Below, in pieces: positions 22,701 to 30,569 of a stretch of DNA of 64,000 nucleotides. Under the pieces are notes generated by a model. That model saw only the letters and a list, made by a program, of their open reading frames with translations, did not search any database and was not told the origin of the DNA. Each line of letters begins with the position of its first letter. Position 1 is the first letter of the stretch. The DNA is from Actinernus sp. WN-2022 (taxonomy: Eukaryota; Cnidaria; Anthozoa; Actiniaria; Actinernidae): the NCBI GenBank assembly GCA_030867875.1, contig JAOWCC010000577.1, positions 143,646,344-143,710,343 of the forward strand. Direction: 5' to 3'. The translations under genes and the position numbers were made by a program.

Positions 22701-25700
22701 AGGTCTTGAAAAGCTTCTAAATGGACTCGTGCTCGGTTCGTGCATACGCAGTTTATCAAGACCTCGAGCGTGCATTATGTTGTTATAGAACATGGAGAAC
22801 CATCTTTTATTTGTTAAGTATCTTAAATACATGATTGGGTACATGTATGTATATGAGAAACGCACGGTACGGTACGTACTGTGATAACGTGCATGTAAAA
22901 TGGCAAAAATATAAAAAAATTCTTATCTCACTGATAAATTTTGTGAAGTGTGTCCAGGTTTTATTGTCTGCTACAATATTTTTATGGATTGGTTGATGTC
23001 TCAGTACATGTACACATACAAATTACATGCTTAACTACTCGCAAATATATCTGCACAAGTATACCGTTACTGCATGACTTGTGCACATTGCTCGTTATAA
23101 TTTTTTTCTTTCATGTATATTTTTTCCTCCAGTTTACGTTGTACAATATTCTAAAGGGTAACAAATTAGACTTCCACCTTGCAATGGGAGGAGAAGAATG
23201 TGAAAAATTCTACCAGGAATTCATTACACAGATGAAGAAGTCTTATAAGCCAGAGGCTATTAAGGGTATAACTATGACAATTATTATTATAGATATCAAT
23301 GACGATTGAATAATTAATTAATTAATTAACCGGCTATAAAACATTTGCAAAGCAAAAAGGCACGTTACTTCAGACCTGTCAACCCTTGACAGTCTCAAAT
23401 CTGGAGGTATCCTATTCAAGGTCACGAAAATCAGGAGATTTTGTAAAAGTAGTGAGGTATGAAAAATGTTCTCAAACTTGCAAAGACCACAAAGCCTGGA
23501 ATCATCAAGGCAATGGACCTTTTGCAGGAATGCAATCACGTGGTTGTACTGGACAGCAAAACAATATCACTTCATTTATTTAAAGGAACTTGTACGAGAT
23601 CAGTAGTGTTATTAGCAAAACCTGTTTGTAAATGCTATTTTCCACCTCCAATCGATTGTTGATCTTTCTAAAACAGCGTTTCGAAATTAGTTTGCCGTCC
23701 AGTAAAGGCTTTCCCATGGGAACACGAGCGCAATTCATTGGTTACTGAAGTGGTATATCTGTACGTGACTGTTTCCCATGGGAACACGAGCGCAATTCAT
23801 TGTTTACTGAAGTGGTATATCTGCACGTGACTGTTTCCAGTAAAGGCTTTCCCATGGGAACACGAGCGCAATTCATTGGTTATTGAAGTGGTATATCTGC
23901 ACGTGACTGTTTCCTGCAAAAATTATATTGTTCCCTAAATTGGTTTTGAGTTTGTGCAATAAAATAAGGGTTTCCAAGAGTGACAATATTACACTTTTGT
24001 ACTGTACACCAGACCTAACGATAAGTGCTTCTGTGAGAAGGAAACAAACTCTGAGATCTGGGAATAAAAATAATTAATCTGTAAGGTGTTTCTTACTGAT
24101 TTCTCCTTTGGATTGAAGTCATGTCTCACTCAGTACTTTATTTTTAGGTTATTTTTTTTTGAAATCGTGAGTCGGCAATGGGTCTTTGTCGTGATATTGT
24201 GAGAAAAAGGCAAAAATCGTGAGACTCACGTGGGATCATGAGAGTTGGCAGGTCTGCTACTACTAGGTTAAGGCACTAATGATTTAACTATGAAATACGA
24301 TACCATAGCTGTCTATCGACTGTAAATGATATGAATTTTTCTATCAACCTTTCTATCAAAATTACCGGTACGTCATTATATAGTATGTGTGATTGGGTCG
24401 AGATTTCGACATTAACAGTTGTACCAATAAATCGATCGAGACACTTTAATAGGCCCTTTGCAGCTAACAGTCACGTGCTGATATAATACTTCATTAACGA
24501 ATGAATTGAGCTTGTGATCCCCATGGGAAAGGCGTTGCCATGAATACTGGAGAGCAAGCTATCTTTAAAAACGCAGTTTTAGAAAGATCGACAATCGATT
24601 GGAGGAAGAAAATAGCATTTACAAACAGGTTTGGCTAATAACAATACCGATCTCGTACAAGGCATTTAAATAAATGAAATAAGATATGTTTTGCTCTCCA
24701 GTACAACCACGTGATTTGTTAGCTGCAAAGGGCCTATTACTTGGTTAAAGACCGGTTTACAGTTCATGTGCAGTTGTACAAATCCTTTGTTCATATGGCG
24801 GGTAGGCAGATGTTAAACCCCGGGTGTTAAACAATGGTGGCCCACCAGTTGAAACAAAAGACTTGAACAACTGCACATGAACCGTAAACTGGACTATTTT
24901 TCTTGTAGTTGCCAGTATTCACTACAGGTTTGCATATCGTTATGTTCATTTTATTCATATACAAAATGTATGGCATTCCTAAATCATTAGGCCACTTAGA
25001 CAATGAGAACCAATCACATTGCAGAACGAAACTAAAGCATTCCAACTTAGGTTACTTGAGCCAATCAGTGTCGAGTACAAGAATGGCATTTCGACTTGCA
25101 GTAATTTGAGCCAATCAGTGTCGAGTACAAGACAATGGCATTTCGACTTGCTCGAGCTTCGATCCAGTAAAAGGCGAATCTGAAGTCAGTCTTTCGAATG
25201 AAGAACATCGCATGGTTGTGCTAGGATTTCAATTTTGGAATGCTTTATTTTCGTTCTGCAATGTGTTTAGTTCTCATTGTCTAAGTAATTAAAGTAGCCG
25301 CACTGTAACAAGTGGGATTCCTAGTTATCAACAGCACCATTTTTACTCTAATTTCTAGTAGTCATACTTTTACTTTCTATTCTACAGATGGTAAGTTTGG
25401 TGCATACATGCAAGTAGAAATACAAAACGATGGTCCAGTCACAATAGACATTGAATCGCCAACACAGAAACAACAACAACATAACAAGGTACGTTAATAT
25501 CTGATAGAATCGCATAGCCAAAGCTGAATCACACGGTGCATTTGCGAAATCAGACGCTGATTGGCTGAGACGGAGTGGTGATTCAGAGTGGAATCACCAC
25601 ACCGTCTACGCGCGCTATTTATAACTTAGCAAAATATCAACAAAAGTACTAAATCTTCAAGTAATTCATCGGACTACTCGTCGAAGCGACTCGGGCGATA

Positions 25701-28700
25701 TCGGTTTTCTCGTGCAATTTAACGTGGAATTACCTCGTCAGGCATGTGATTTTCCTATAGAGTCAAATACTCTTGATTATTCGCAATTCCTTCCTTTCCG
25801 AATAATTGTTTTTGTAACGCCACACTAAAAATACATTCGAGGGCCCATAGGACGCAAATTGGGGAAACCTATACATGGAAAACGAAGGTGAAAGGATTTG
25901 TGAAACCGAATACAATAGACCCTTTCAGCTTGCCTGTTTGTTGCCCCATTTCAGACCACGTGATAGTTCTCTAGAGGATTCAGTGCTTTGTTTTCCAATT
26001 ATAGAAATTGGTACATTTCCTCTTGGTATACAGAAAAAACAAAAAAGCATTACTCAAGGGAAAAGTCACGTGGTCTGAAATGGGGCAACAAACAGGCAAG
26101 CTGAAAGGATCTATTCTCTTACTCTTCGATTGCTAATGGAATGCTATAATGACCCATTGTGTCTCTGAAATGTTCCACAGTTGTTGTCTTTGTGTGTCTT
26201 AAAGGGAGAAGTTGATGTTCTCGCTTCTAAAACTCATGAATATTCAATTAGTGCGAGAGCCAATCTGGTGTGTTAGATTATACCAGGCCACGTGATGACC
26301 TCTATAAACGACAATAGAGAACTCAAGATTATCGAACTGGAACACTTACATAACTCTTGGTTATTGAACTGGTGACGTATTGTAGTTCTGTAAGTGTTTC
26401 AGTTGAATAACCAAGAGTTTTGTAAGTGTTCCAGTTCAATAATCTAGAGTTTTGTAAATGTTCCAATTCAACAACCAAGAGTTTTGTAAGTGTTCTAGTT
26501 CAGTAGGCACTCGTCAGCCCCGTACTCCCCTGAAATATTCAAACCAGCTCACAACTTTTAGCCTTCAATTGTAAAACATAAATTATGTAATTGAATAAAA
26601 TCATTCATAATTTTATTTACTAAAAGGACTTTTACCTAGCTATATCATTTTCGTACCTTTCAGTGTATGTAGCCAGTAGTTACGACTCCCAAGTTCTAGT
26701 GGCCGGGTATTTTAAAGTTGTGCCTTCATTAGAGTAGATTACCAGCCCTGGATCGCCCTGGAATATTTGTGCACCCCATTTCGTCGTGGCTGGGATACTA
26801 GATTCAGGCAACACTTGTTTCTCCTTTCTCCTGGCTTTCGAAATCGTGCCAGTCTCAGGTTAGCTCAACTACATGCAAGAACATGCAACTGGCTGAACTA
26901 GTGAAATTTGAAATGCAAATTTGTTTTGGGCTTGAAATCATAGATAAAACGTTGTTTTAAGTACTATTTACAATATGAGCGAACGAATTGTATGGGATTT
27001 ACAATGGCGAGCCGTCTTTTCATCCGGCCCGGGATAGGGGAACTCAGTGATCGGTCGTGAGACCTCCCTCCCTCCCTCCCTCCCTCCCTCCCCGACCGAC
27101 CTACCGCCCGACCGACCGACCGAGCTTAGCTAGTATTCTGTATCTGATAGAGAATACTACTTGAGCTTTTACGGACCATGGGATCTGTATCACGGACCTT
27201 GGTGTCTGTATCACGGACTTTGGGGTCTGTATATCGATACAGAACCTGATGTTTTATTAATCAGGTTTGTATGGGGTATACAGAGGCCATCATGTGCTGT
27301 CGTTCGGCACATGGGATTGGCCAGTACCCTCATGAATTATTCATGAATATTATAAGTACAAAGGAATTCTTCCGGATTATTATTCAGTGAAATAAATATT
27401 GCACTCAACTAGAACACAAGAAGCCTCGACAAATTTATAGAAATGTTACTCTTTTTAAAGTTAATCTTTACTTATTTTGGTTATATTGCGTTTAAATAGT
27501 TATGTTTGAGTTTTAGATGTACGTGATAGATACAGAATGAGTGGCCGTGCTTTATGGGATTTAAAACTCGAGCTGAAAGCGAAAGTTTATAAATCCGATA
27601 AAGCACGGACACGAATTCTGTATCTGACTTATCAAACTTCTTGATGTAGAGAGTCATTTTTTCAGTTATTTTGGCGATACGGCTTATTTTGGCCGAGAAA
27701 ATCGAAGCAAACGTTTATGTAAATCAGGACGAAATCTGTATCAGATTTAAAGCTCAATTATCGGTCGGTGATTTCCTTTGTTTTTGCTTCATGAATTATT
27801 AGTGAGTTTGATAATATGCCATTTTGACGATGTTGCGCACGCATTGAAAACAAAAGCATGTGGCCCGCCAAAACGCAATGTTGCATGACAATCTTTTGTT
27901 CTCTTGATTGCATGTATATTGTTCACAATGCGCGCGCAATATCGTCAAAATGGCCTATAGGGACTTTAAAGGAGCAGTGTCACGATTCTGATTGGTTGTT
28001 ATAGACAATGGCAAAATCACGCTATGTCACGCGCCGCTGCAAATTTCCCTTTCGATTGAAATAAATAAAATGCTGCTTTATAAAATATAACATCAAACCT
28101 AACCATATAATACTGAAGTATAGTTTTAAAGCAATTTCGGCTCGAGATATCGTGCAAATACGCCGATGCAAGCGGATTACTCACGGACTTCTACTTCTGT
28201 CACATCTTTTGATTTCTTGTCCGCCTGACACATTTTCAAAACTTTGGGCATGAATACTAATCGTGACACTGCTCCTTTAAGCAACCCCGACGGCAACGTC
28301 TACGACGACGGCATAAAACAAGCCTTAATTACAAAATACAATAACTGAACATGAAAATGCACGCAGTCGCCTACATTTTCACAATTCAAAAAACAATTCA
28401 AGGCGAACAAGGGAAACAGTACACACCAAAATTCGGGAGAAAACACTTTTCTACTTCCCGTCGTCATTGCCGTCGCCGTCCTGGTTGCTTAAAGGTCCCT
28501 ATTACCTCGTAGGGGACCACGTGTCGTAATATACTTTACACCTTTCATAAGATGTTTCTATTTTTTCTCGGCCTTTTCCCCTGGTTTTAACCGTTCGGCT
28601 TTCGTTGTGCAAGGAAAAGCCCAGGGAAAAATGCCGAGAAAACATGAGAAACCTCTGCTAACAGGGTTTCATAAGGCACATCGTTTATATTAATTAAGGA

Positions 28701-29740
28701 CGGTGCCTACTATTGTCAGCGCGCACGCCGTTCTGCGCATCTTGCGTCCCGCGGGTCATCCCGTGAGACAGGCCATTTGCAGAACTATGTTAATTGTGTA
28801 ATTTGACTGACAGAAAGATGAAGGATTTTAAAATACGGTCGAAAGATATGCTTGGGAAATGAACGATTTGGGAATCTTTAAATTTCCGTCCACGAAAGGC
28901 AATTTTCAGCTGAAATGGTATTAAAAGAGCCGACCATTTCAATGATTTATCGTGGGGAGATGGTCGAAGAATCGTAGATTTAGGAGATTTACCCGACCAA
29001 TTGAATGAAGGTTGTTTGGACTGCCACGAATCGCTGCTGTCTTTTCGCCCAGCGCCTTGTGCTTTAGGCCTGTCGATGCTTTCGAGTTTCGTCAGTTTCT
29101 CCAAACATGGACTCGGCCGAGTATAAACAATGAGTATAAACAATTGGCTCCGCCTCGTGAGTCCACAACAAATGTTGACCATGTGATGACGTAAATCGTG
29201 GTAAATAAGAGTCCACACCACGGAAAACCAGAGGAAATTTGCTAAATGTCTAACGTTTTTTGCCCTAATATTTTGCCAAATAACCCAAAATATTAATCGA
29301 ATTAAAAAATAGTTTCTCGGACAAAGAAAAATGCTGAGTCAGCACTTTTTTCGATTTTCATCCTTAATTAGCTCTCTAAACGTATGGGTACCCCATATTT
29401 TTTTTCTGATAGGGGGTTCAAACGATCCATATAGATTTTTAGAAAATAAATTGGTTTGTAATTAGTAGGCACCGTCCTTAATAAATTGTAATAATGTTTC
29501 TCGCAAAATTCTACCATTTGGGCAATATTTGAGTCCTAGCACCAAGAACTAACATGCGGTTTTTATTTGATGCTGTTTTCAAAGACCAATCCTGGAAAAG
29601 CTCACAAGAAACCTAAGCATGATAGCAACACAGGAGCATCGTCATCTACACAAGATAATGACGTTACGGATCCAGCCCTCGCAGGACAAGTGGAAGCATT
29701 ATCACTTAATGATACTGAACAGAAAAAGGAAGAATCCTGA
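10624..29740 (+). CDS. DTD1: D-aminoacyl-tRNA deacylase 1, spliced, first exon missing
   Basis: The product hydrolyses D-aminoacyl-tRNA (and mischarged Gly-tRNA) in the cytosol, keeping D-amino acids out of proteins. Five exons join in phase: 10624-10714, 20158-20257, 23133-23265, 25388-25488 and 29585-29740. All introns are GT-AG. The DTD signature SQFTL is made across the exon 20158/23133 junction. The second active-site motif, NDGPVT (Gly-cisPro), is in exon 25388. GKFGAYMQV and GNKLDFHLAM are also typical. The C-terminal tail is a low-complexity Lys/Ser/Glu-rich extension, as in animal DTD1. With a first exon of about 15 codons the total would be near 210 residues, close to human DTD1. 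The first exon (starting MKAV-QRV in relatives) was not found in 1-10623 and may lie upstream or be too diverged to see. The intron between the first two listed exons holds the antisense BEL elements. Confidence 0.95.
10793..11030. mobile_element. MITE in DTD1 intron, TIR ACCTATCAATGTTAAGCCC
   Basis: CACATACCTATCAATGTTAA with GCCCAAGGG is mirrored by CCCTTCGGGCTTTACATTGA with TAGGTGCAT. The element is about 240 bases, with a G-rich core and no coding sequence. Confidence 0.65.
11031..11394. other. flank or 3' end of BEL element A
   Basis: The + strand open frame 11067-11414 has no family likeness; the stretch probably holds the 3' untranslated part or LTR of element A. Confidence 0.35.
11395..11822 (-). 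pseudogene. pol: BEL element A, C-terminal region (DUF5641-like)
   Basis: RQRVADHLWQRWKEYFPSL, NVGDVVLVAEDNVSRSKW and, in the next frame, VEQLYPGRDGLVRNVKV are the BEL/Pao pol C-terminus. Confidence 0.85.
11884..12460 (-). pseudogene. pol: BEL element A, integrase core
   Basis: MGNLPNQRVSTWAHAGFVNA, GIDFTGTVYVKDGTKTRK and ICHFVCGNTRAAFTL match the start of the BEL integrase core (first catalytic Asp in GIDFTG). IQSDNQTSFHKADKV holds the second (SDN), and ITECAFSHQGGWWERYCRM the E-region. A frameshift lies near 12240. Confidence 0.85.
12461..12985 (-). repeat. 3' LTR of BEL element B, truncated and with a MITE
   Basis: It is a direct repeat of 15413-15795 (shared blocks include GATATTGTCTCTA, CACACAACATATGAAC and CAGTATTACTTCAT). 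It lacks the LTR start and is interrupted by a 120-base insert at about 12643-12767. Confidence 0.8.
12643..12767. mobile_element. small MITE in the 3' LTR of element B
   Basis: GGCGGATCCAGGGG at the left and TGCATGGATCCGCCC at the right are imperfect TIRs. The insert is absent from the matching place in the 5' LTR (after ATATGAACG at about 15580). Confidence 0.7.
12996..13244 (-). pseudogene. pol: BEL element B, start of reverse transcriptase
   Basis: RFEREPAYETDYRKSIKKYV, DEGYAHKI and KIRIVFDSATKHRGK are the BEL RT N-terminus. It stops at a poly-A/T run (12997-13006), beyond which 3' LTR sequence begins. Confidence 0.85.
13500..13854 (-). pseudogene. BEL element B, zinc knuckle and protease remnant
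   Basis: The minus strand reads FKCRKRSAIHKTKNCPQFK, then FSFAKENRLCFSCLDENWGH, the paired CCHC-type knuckles of BEL gag. It runs straight into VGDEIDLLLGLDHADLLV, the end of the protease, so the body of the protease is deleted. Confidence 0.7.
14173..15007 (-). pseudogene. gag: BEL element B, gag
   Basis: 15007-14750 has a coiled N-terminal part (MFQTQLKELLEDEDSAMNDA). 14604-14173 is in a later frame. The intervening frame is broken. Composition and place fit BEL gag; the match to a named domain is weak. Confidence 0.6.
15393..15409 (-). other. primer-binding site of element B (tRNA-Tyr type)
   Basis: Three bases after the LTR the minus strand reads TGTTCCTTCGAGCCGGA. It complements the 3' end of eukaryotic tRNA-Tyr (TCCGGCTCGAAGGACCA) with one mismatch in the TGG. 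Confidence 0.6.
15413..16019 (-). repeat. 5' LTR of BEL element B
   Basis: On the minus strand it starts TGTGGAGCAGCGACTGG and ends GAACATCA, about 607 bases. Its last 380 bases match 12461-12968. Confidence 0.75.
16020..16310 (-). pseudogene. pol: BEL element A, integrase zinc-binding region, cut by element B
   Basis: GLIRVGGHLQL and LILDAHTKNSHVGSETTLS give the integrase zinc-binding (HHCC-type) histidines; after a frameshift, GRREVRQVVRTCL follows. The coding sequence then stops at 16020, where element B begins. It resumes at about 12460 with CFHHKIVAQSQKMGNLP. Confidence 0.85.
16685..17017 (-). pseudogene. pol: BEL element A, Pao RNase H region
   Basis: LSRLEVCGALVMIHLM, VCWTDTCSMIVLNWLRKP, FIANRVQEIQDKV and HVSGDENPSDLLTRGIS follow the BEL/Pao RNase H order (SRLEL..A, TDS..L.W, NPAD..SRG). 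Confidence 0.85.
17170..18365 (-). pseudogene. pol: BEL element A, reverse transcriptase
   Basis: Three frame blocks make up the RT. 18365-17967 carries the N-terminal FWDLETLGI and KYIEEGHAREV motifs. A middle block runs through RAVFDASAKTKYGVSLT (about 17950-17905). 17855-17454 carries VSDIQAMFLQI, HRFLLRD and FGVKSSPYESE (the BEL FGxxSSP motif). 17538-17170 is the thumb with LGIAWDTTDDCFHF. At least two frameshifts disable it. Confidence 0.87.
18400..18600 (-). pseudogene. pro: BEL element A, retropepsin C-terminal end (DUF1758)
   Basis: The minus strand reads LKNIDLVDEYPIG, AAAVDVLIGIDYLDCF, then a stop near 18423. The DVLIGID motif marks the end of the BEL/Pao aspartic protease. The catalytic DTG part was not identified. 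Confidence 0.65.
18839..19156 (-). pseudogene. gag: BEL element A, gag (DUF1759-like)
   Basis: LKGEAKHAVRGF, YEKVMEALKARYGDERLI and ALFEKPLQPQLKQ are the helical capsid-like repeat seen in BEL/Pao gag. The frame is interrupted on both sides. Confidence 0.8.
19409..19714 (-). pseudogene. gag: BEL element A, gag N-terminal part
   Basis: A 101-residue frame ending in a basic helix (ARIHELKRKLSRLENDMGK). It starts immediately inside a sequence matching the 128-base tandem repeat of 37771-38235. Assigned to gag by its place upstream of the DUF1759-like part. Confidence 0.55.
19680..19775 (-). repeat. single copy of the 128-base repeat
   Basis: The minus strand reads AATCACGTGACCGTTGACGT, CATCGTTACGTCACCACCAC, TAAGTGATTGATAGGGACCC, matching the tandem units at 37771-38235. 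It abuts the gag start of BEL element A. Confidence 0.7.
20158..20257 (+). CDS. DTD1: DTD1 exon 3
   Basis: After acceptor TTTAAAG (ending 20157), the first G completes Met; then VRKILNLRVFEDNGQRW, KKNVMDKQLEVLCISQ. It ends in phase 0 before donor GTAAAA. SQ is the first half of the SQ-FTL active-site motif. The exon opens with GGTAAG, which itself looks like a 5' splice site. A later acceptor at 20162-20163 is less likely because it would lose the conserved Met-Val-Arg. Confidence 0.93.
20461..20590. repeat. long near-perfect palindrome
   Basis: AAACTCTATAATTTAGCTTA..TTTGCTGACT pairs with AGTCAGCAAA..AAGCTAAATTATAGAGTTT; the arms are about 55 bases around a short loop. It lies in DTD1 intron 3, 200 bases after exon 3. 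Confidence 0.8.
20951..21041. repeat. hairpin element, copy 1
   Basis: AATAATGCACGAGGTCTTGA pairs with AAGACCTCGAGCGTGCATTA. The same unit recurs at 22686-22779. Confidence 0.75.
21064..21208. repeat. hairpin element
   Basis: AGTGCTTTATCGACAAATAC..GCTGACTGTACGATGAAC pairs with GTTCATCGTACAGTCAGC..GCCGATAAAGCAC. Confidence 0.7.
21491..21915. repeat. direct repeat, copy 1 (about 425 bases)
   Basis: It runs from ATTGTACATTTAAAAAAG to CCTCAAAATATA and is about 90% identical to 21935-22376. No coding potential seen. Confidence 0.8.
21935..22376. repeat. direct repeat, copy 2 (about 440 bases)
   Basis: Second head-to-tail copy of 21491-21915, with a small insertion near 22075 (GGGGCAGTGGAGTG). 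Confidence 0.8.
22686..22779. repeat. hairpin element, copy 2
   Basis: Same family as 20951-21041. It is flanked by a direct repeat GAGAACCAYCTTTTATTTG (22664 and 22796), which may be a duplication made at insertion or by a slip. Confidence 0.75.
23133..23265 (+). CDS. DTD1: DTD1 exon 4
   Basis: Acceptor CCTCCAG ends at 23132. The exon reads FTLYNILKGNKLDFHLAMGG, then EECEKFYQEFITQMKKSYKP, EAIK, plus one base, before donor GTATAA. FTL completes the active-site motif started in exon 3, and DFHLAM is strongly conserved in DTD1. Confidence 0.94.
23511..23930 (+). mobile_element. MITE of the GGCCCTTTGCAGCT family with an internal triplication
   Basis: It matches the copy at 62272-62588 over AATCACGTGGTTGTACTGGA, GCAAAACCTGTTTGTAAATG and CCACCTCCAATCGATTGTTG. 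Its right half is present three times (see next entry). The ends TTTTGCAGGA and TCCTGCAAAA are diverged TIRs. It begins about 245 bases after DTD1 exon 4. Confidence 0.7.
23700..23914 (+). repeat. three tandem copies of a 63-77 base unit
   Basis: The unit CCCATGGGAACACGAGCGCA, ATTCATTGGTTACTGAAGTG, GTATATCTGCACGTGACTGT occurs at about 23712, 23775 and 23850 with very few differences. Confidence 0.9.
24449..24736 (-). mobile_element. MITE of the GGCCCTTTGCAGCT family, complete copy
   Basis: AATAGGCCCTTTGCAGCTAA at the left and TTAGCTGCAAAGGGCCTATT at the right are near-perfect TIRs. Internal order shows it is reversed relative to the copies at 23511 and 62272. Confidence 0.85.
24751..24893. 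repeat. inverted-repeat element
   Basis: ACCGGTTTACAGTTCATGTG, CAGTTGTAC at the left is mirrored by TGAACAACTGCACATGAACC, GTAAACTGG at the right. Confidence 0.75.
24996..25286. mobile_element. MITE with an internal 50-base tandem duplication
   Basis: CTTAGACAATGAGAACCAAT and GCAGAACGAAACTAAAGCAT are mirrored at 25200-25286. Inside, GAGCCAATCAGTGTCGAGTA with GGCATTTCGACTTGC occurs twice (25060 and 25110). It ends about 100 bases before DTD1 exon 5. Confidence 0.7.
25388..25488 (+). CDS. DTD1: DTD1 exon 5
   Basis: Acceptor TTCTACAG ends at 25387. The split Asp codon is completed and the exon reads GKFGAYMQVEIQNDGPVTID, then IESPTQKQQQHNK, before donor GTACGT in phase 0. NDGPVT is the Gly-cisPro motif that forms the cross-subunit proofreading site. 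The exon start ATGGTAAGT contains a near-perfect donor sequence. Confidence 0.94.
25914..26115. mobile_element. MITE, TIR of about 45 bases
   Basis: AATAGACCCTTTCAGCTTGC, CTGTTTGTTGCCCCATTTCA, GACCACGTG is mirrored at 26065-26115. The element is about 200 bases. Confidence 0.85.
26335..26505. repeat. degenerate 38-base repeats
   Basis: Variants of CAAGAGTTTTGTAAGTGTTC plus CAGTTCAATAA occur three times on + and once inverted near 26345. Confidence 0.75.
26510..27060. other. no gene recognised
   Basis: No exon or named repeat; DTD1 intron 5. Confidence 0.4.
27062..27122. repeat. (CCCT)n and (CCGA)n microsatellite
   Basis: CCTC repeats for about 28 bases and then CGAC-type repeats, a compound simple repeat. 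Confidence 0.9.
27125..27630. repeat. palindromic cluster around TTCTGTATCTGA
   Basis: 27170-27240 holds three imperfect 24-base repeats of the GTCTGTATCACGGACCTTGG type. 27525-27630 is a hairpin (GATACAGAATGAGTGGCCGT pairing with ACGGACACGAATTCTGTATC). Probably a rearranged non-autonomous element. Confidence 0.5.
27823..27955. repeat. hairpin element
   Basis: GCCATTTTGACGATGTTGCG at the left is mirrored by CGCAATATCGTCAAAATGGC at the right. Confidence 0.75.
27957..28502. mobile_element. outer MITE, TIR ATAGGGACCTTTAAGCAACC
   Basis: The left end ATAGGGACTTTAA is split from its continuation GCAACCCCGACGGCAACG by the inner element. The right end is intact: CGTCGCCGTCCTGGTTGCTT, AAAGGTCCCTAT. 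Confidence 0.85.
27970..28276. mobile_element. inner MITE with TTAA target duplication
   Basis: AGGAGCAGTGTCACGATT at the left and ATCGTGACACTGCTCCT at the right are TIRs of a 307-base element. TTAA at 27966-27969 and 28277-28280 flanks it, as in piggyBac-type insertions. No coding sequence. Confidence 0.88.
28694..29481. mobile_element. 780-base MITE with TTAA target duplication
   Basis: TTAA, then TIR GGACGGTGCCTACTA; at the right TAGTAGGCACCGTCC, then TTAA. The interior shares about 100 bases (29149-29250, minus strand) with 38233-38333. It ends about 100 bases before the last DTD1 exon. Confidence 0.85.
29585..29740 (+). CDS. DTD1: DTD1 last exon, C-terminal tail
   Basis: Acceptor GCTGTTTTCAAAG ends at 29584. 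The frame reads TNPGKAHKKPKHDSNTGASS and continues as a Ser/Thr/Glu/Lys-rich tail ending EQKKEES and TGA at 29738-29740. ATTAAA at 29743 could be a poly(A) signal. The exact tail is not conserved between animals, so the call rests on phase, acceptor and composition; a different terminal exon is possible. Confidence 0.8.
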   Translation, partial: TNPGKAHKKPKHDSNTGASSSTQDNDVTDPALAGQVEALSLNDTEQKKEES

Positions 29741-29830
29741 TCTATTAAAAGCTCGCGCAAACTAAATCAAATCAGTCTCGAGACTGAAATGGAATTAACA
29801 GAGTGGAGTACGTTCTCGGGCATACACACT

Positions 29831-30569
29831 TCATGCAGGCACAGGCAGCCCAGGCTCACCATTTGCACAGGGTGCAGAGTAGTACTCCCTGAGTATTTTA
29901 CGTAATTGCTCTCCTTTGTATCGCCGCCATCTTGCGCTGGCGCGCATACCGTAGTACAGCGGTAATACTTCAACAAAACAAGATGGCGGCGATACAAAGG
30001 AGAGCAATTACGTAAAATACTCAGGGAGTACTACTCTGCACCCTGTGCAAATGGTGAGCTTGGGCTGCCTCAACCTCGTTCCCAGGGGTCTTTACGCGCC
30101 TAATCAAAGATGGCGTCGAAAGTACCCCTGGTACAGGCTGGTGGGATTCGGCCACTGATTGGCTAGACATTTTGTGCGCGCTGATTGGAGAATTTCGAAT
30201 AGCGCGTGCATTTTTGATTTGAAAAATGAACTGGTGATGTCGTCTTTCGCATTGCGCGTTCAAAATTCGTTGAAAACAGATAGAAATTCATCAGAACTTA
30301 GCGTTTTTGCCTTTTTTAATACTCACTTCGCAACTGGGTACAAGTAGAATAATGTACGGTTGGAATTTATTGGGATCACACTTCAACTGCTAACCGTTCT
30401 TCAGCGATGATGAATCCAAGATGGCGGATGTGCTTCAAAATATGCCCATATATTGGGCATATTTTTGGGTCACATGACCAGCCTGTACCAGGGGTACTTT
30501 CGACGCCATCTTTGATTAGGCGCGTAAAGACCCCCTGGGAACGAGGTTGGGGCTGCCTGTGATGCAGGA
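29831..30569. mobile_element. outer palindromic MITE with arms of about 90 bases
   Basis: TTCATGCAGGCACAGGCAGC and GCTCACCATTTGCACAGGGT at the left are mirrored at 29978-30069, then continue at 30559-30569 after the inner insertion. Each arm has a GATGGCGGCGATAC block. Confidence 0.85.
30071..30549. mobile_element. inner MITE with a 9-base target duplication
   Basis: CAACCTCGTTCCCAGGGG at the left and its complement at the right start TIRs of about 70 bases. GGGCTGCCT at 30062-30070 and 30550-30558 is a perfect 9-base duplication, the length made by Mutator-like (MULE) transposases. The element is 479 bases with no coding sequence. Confidence 0.88.

Noticed and set aside
26335..26505. Possible CRISPR-like array
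   Set aside because: Repeats are degenerate, partly inverted and without regular spacers; the genome is eukaryotic.
28790..29221. 143-residue open frame on -
   Set aside because: Lies wholly inside the TTAA-flanked MITE; its start is also present at 38261 only because that DNA segment is a repeat.
29767..29997. Small - strand gene at the DTD1 3' end
   Set aside because: The frame lies largely within the palindromic MITE arm.
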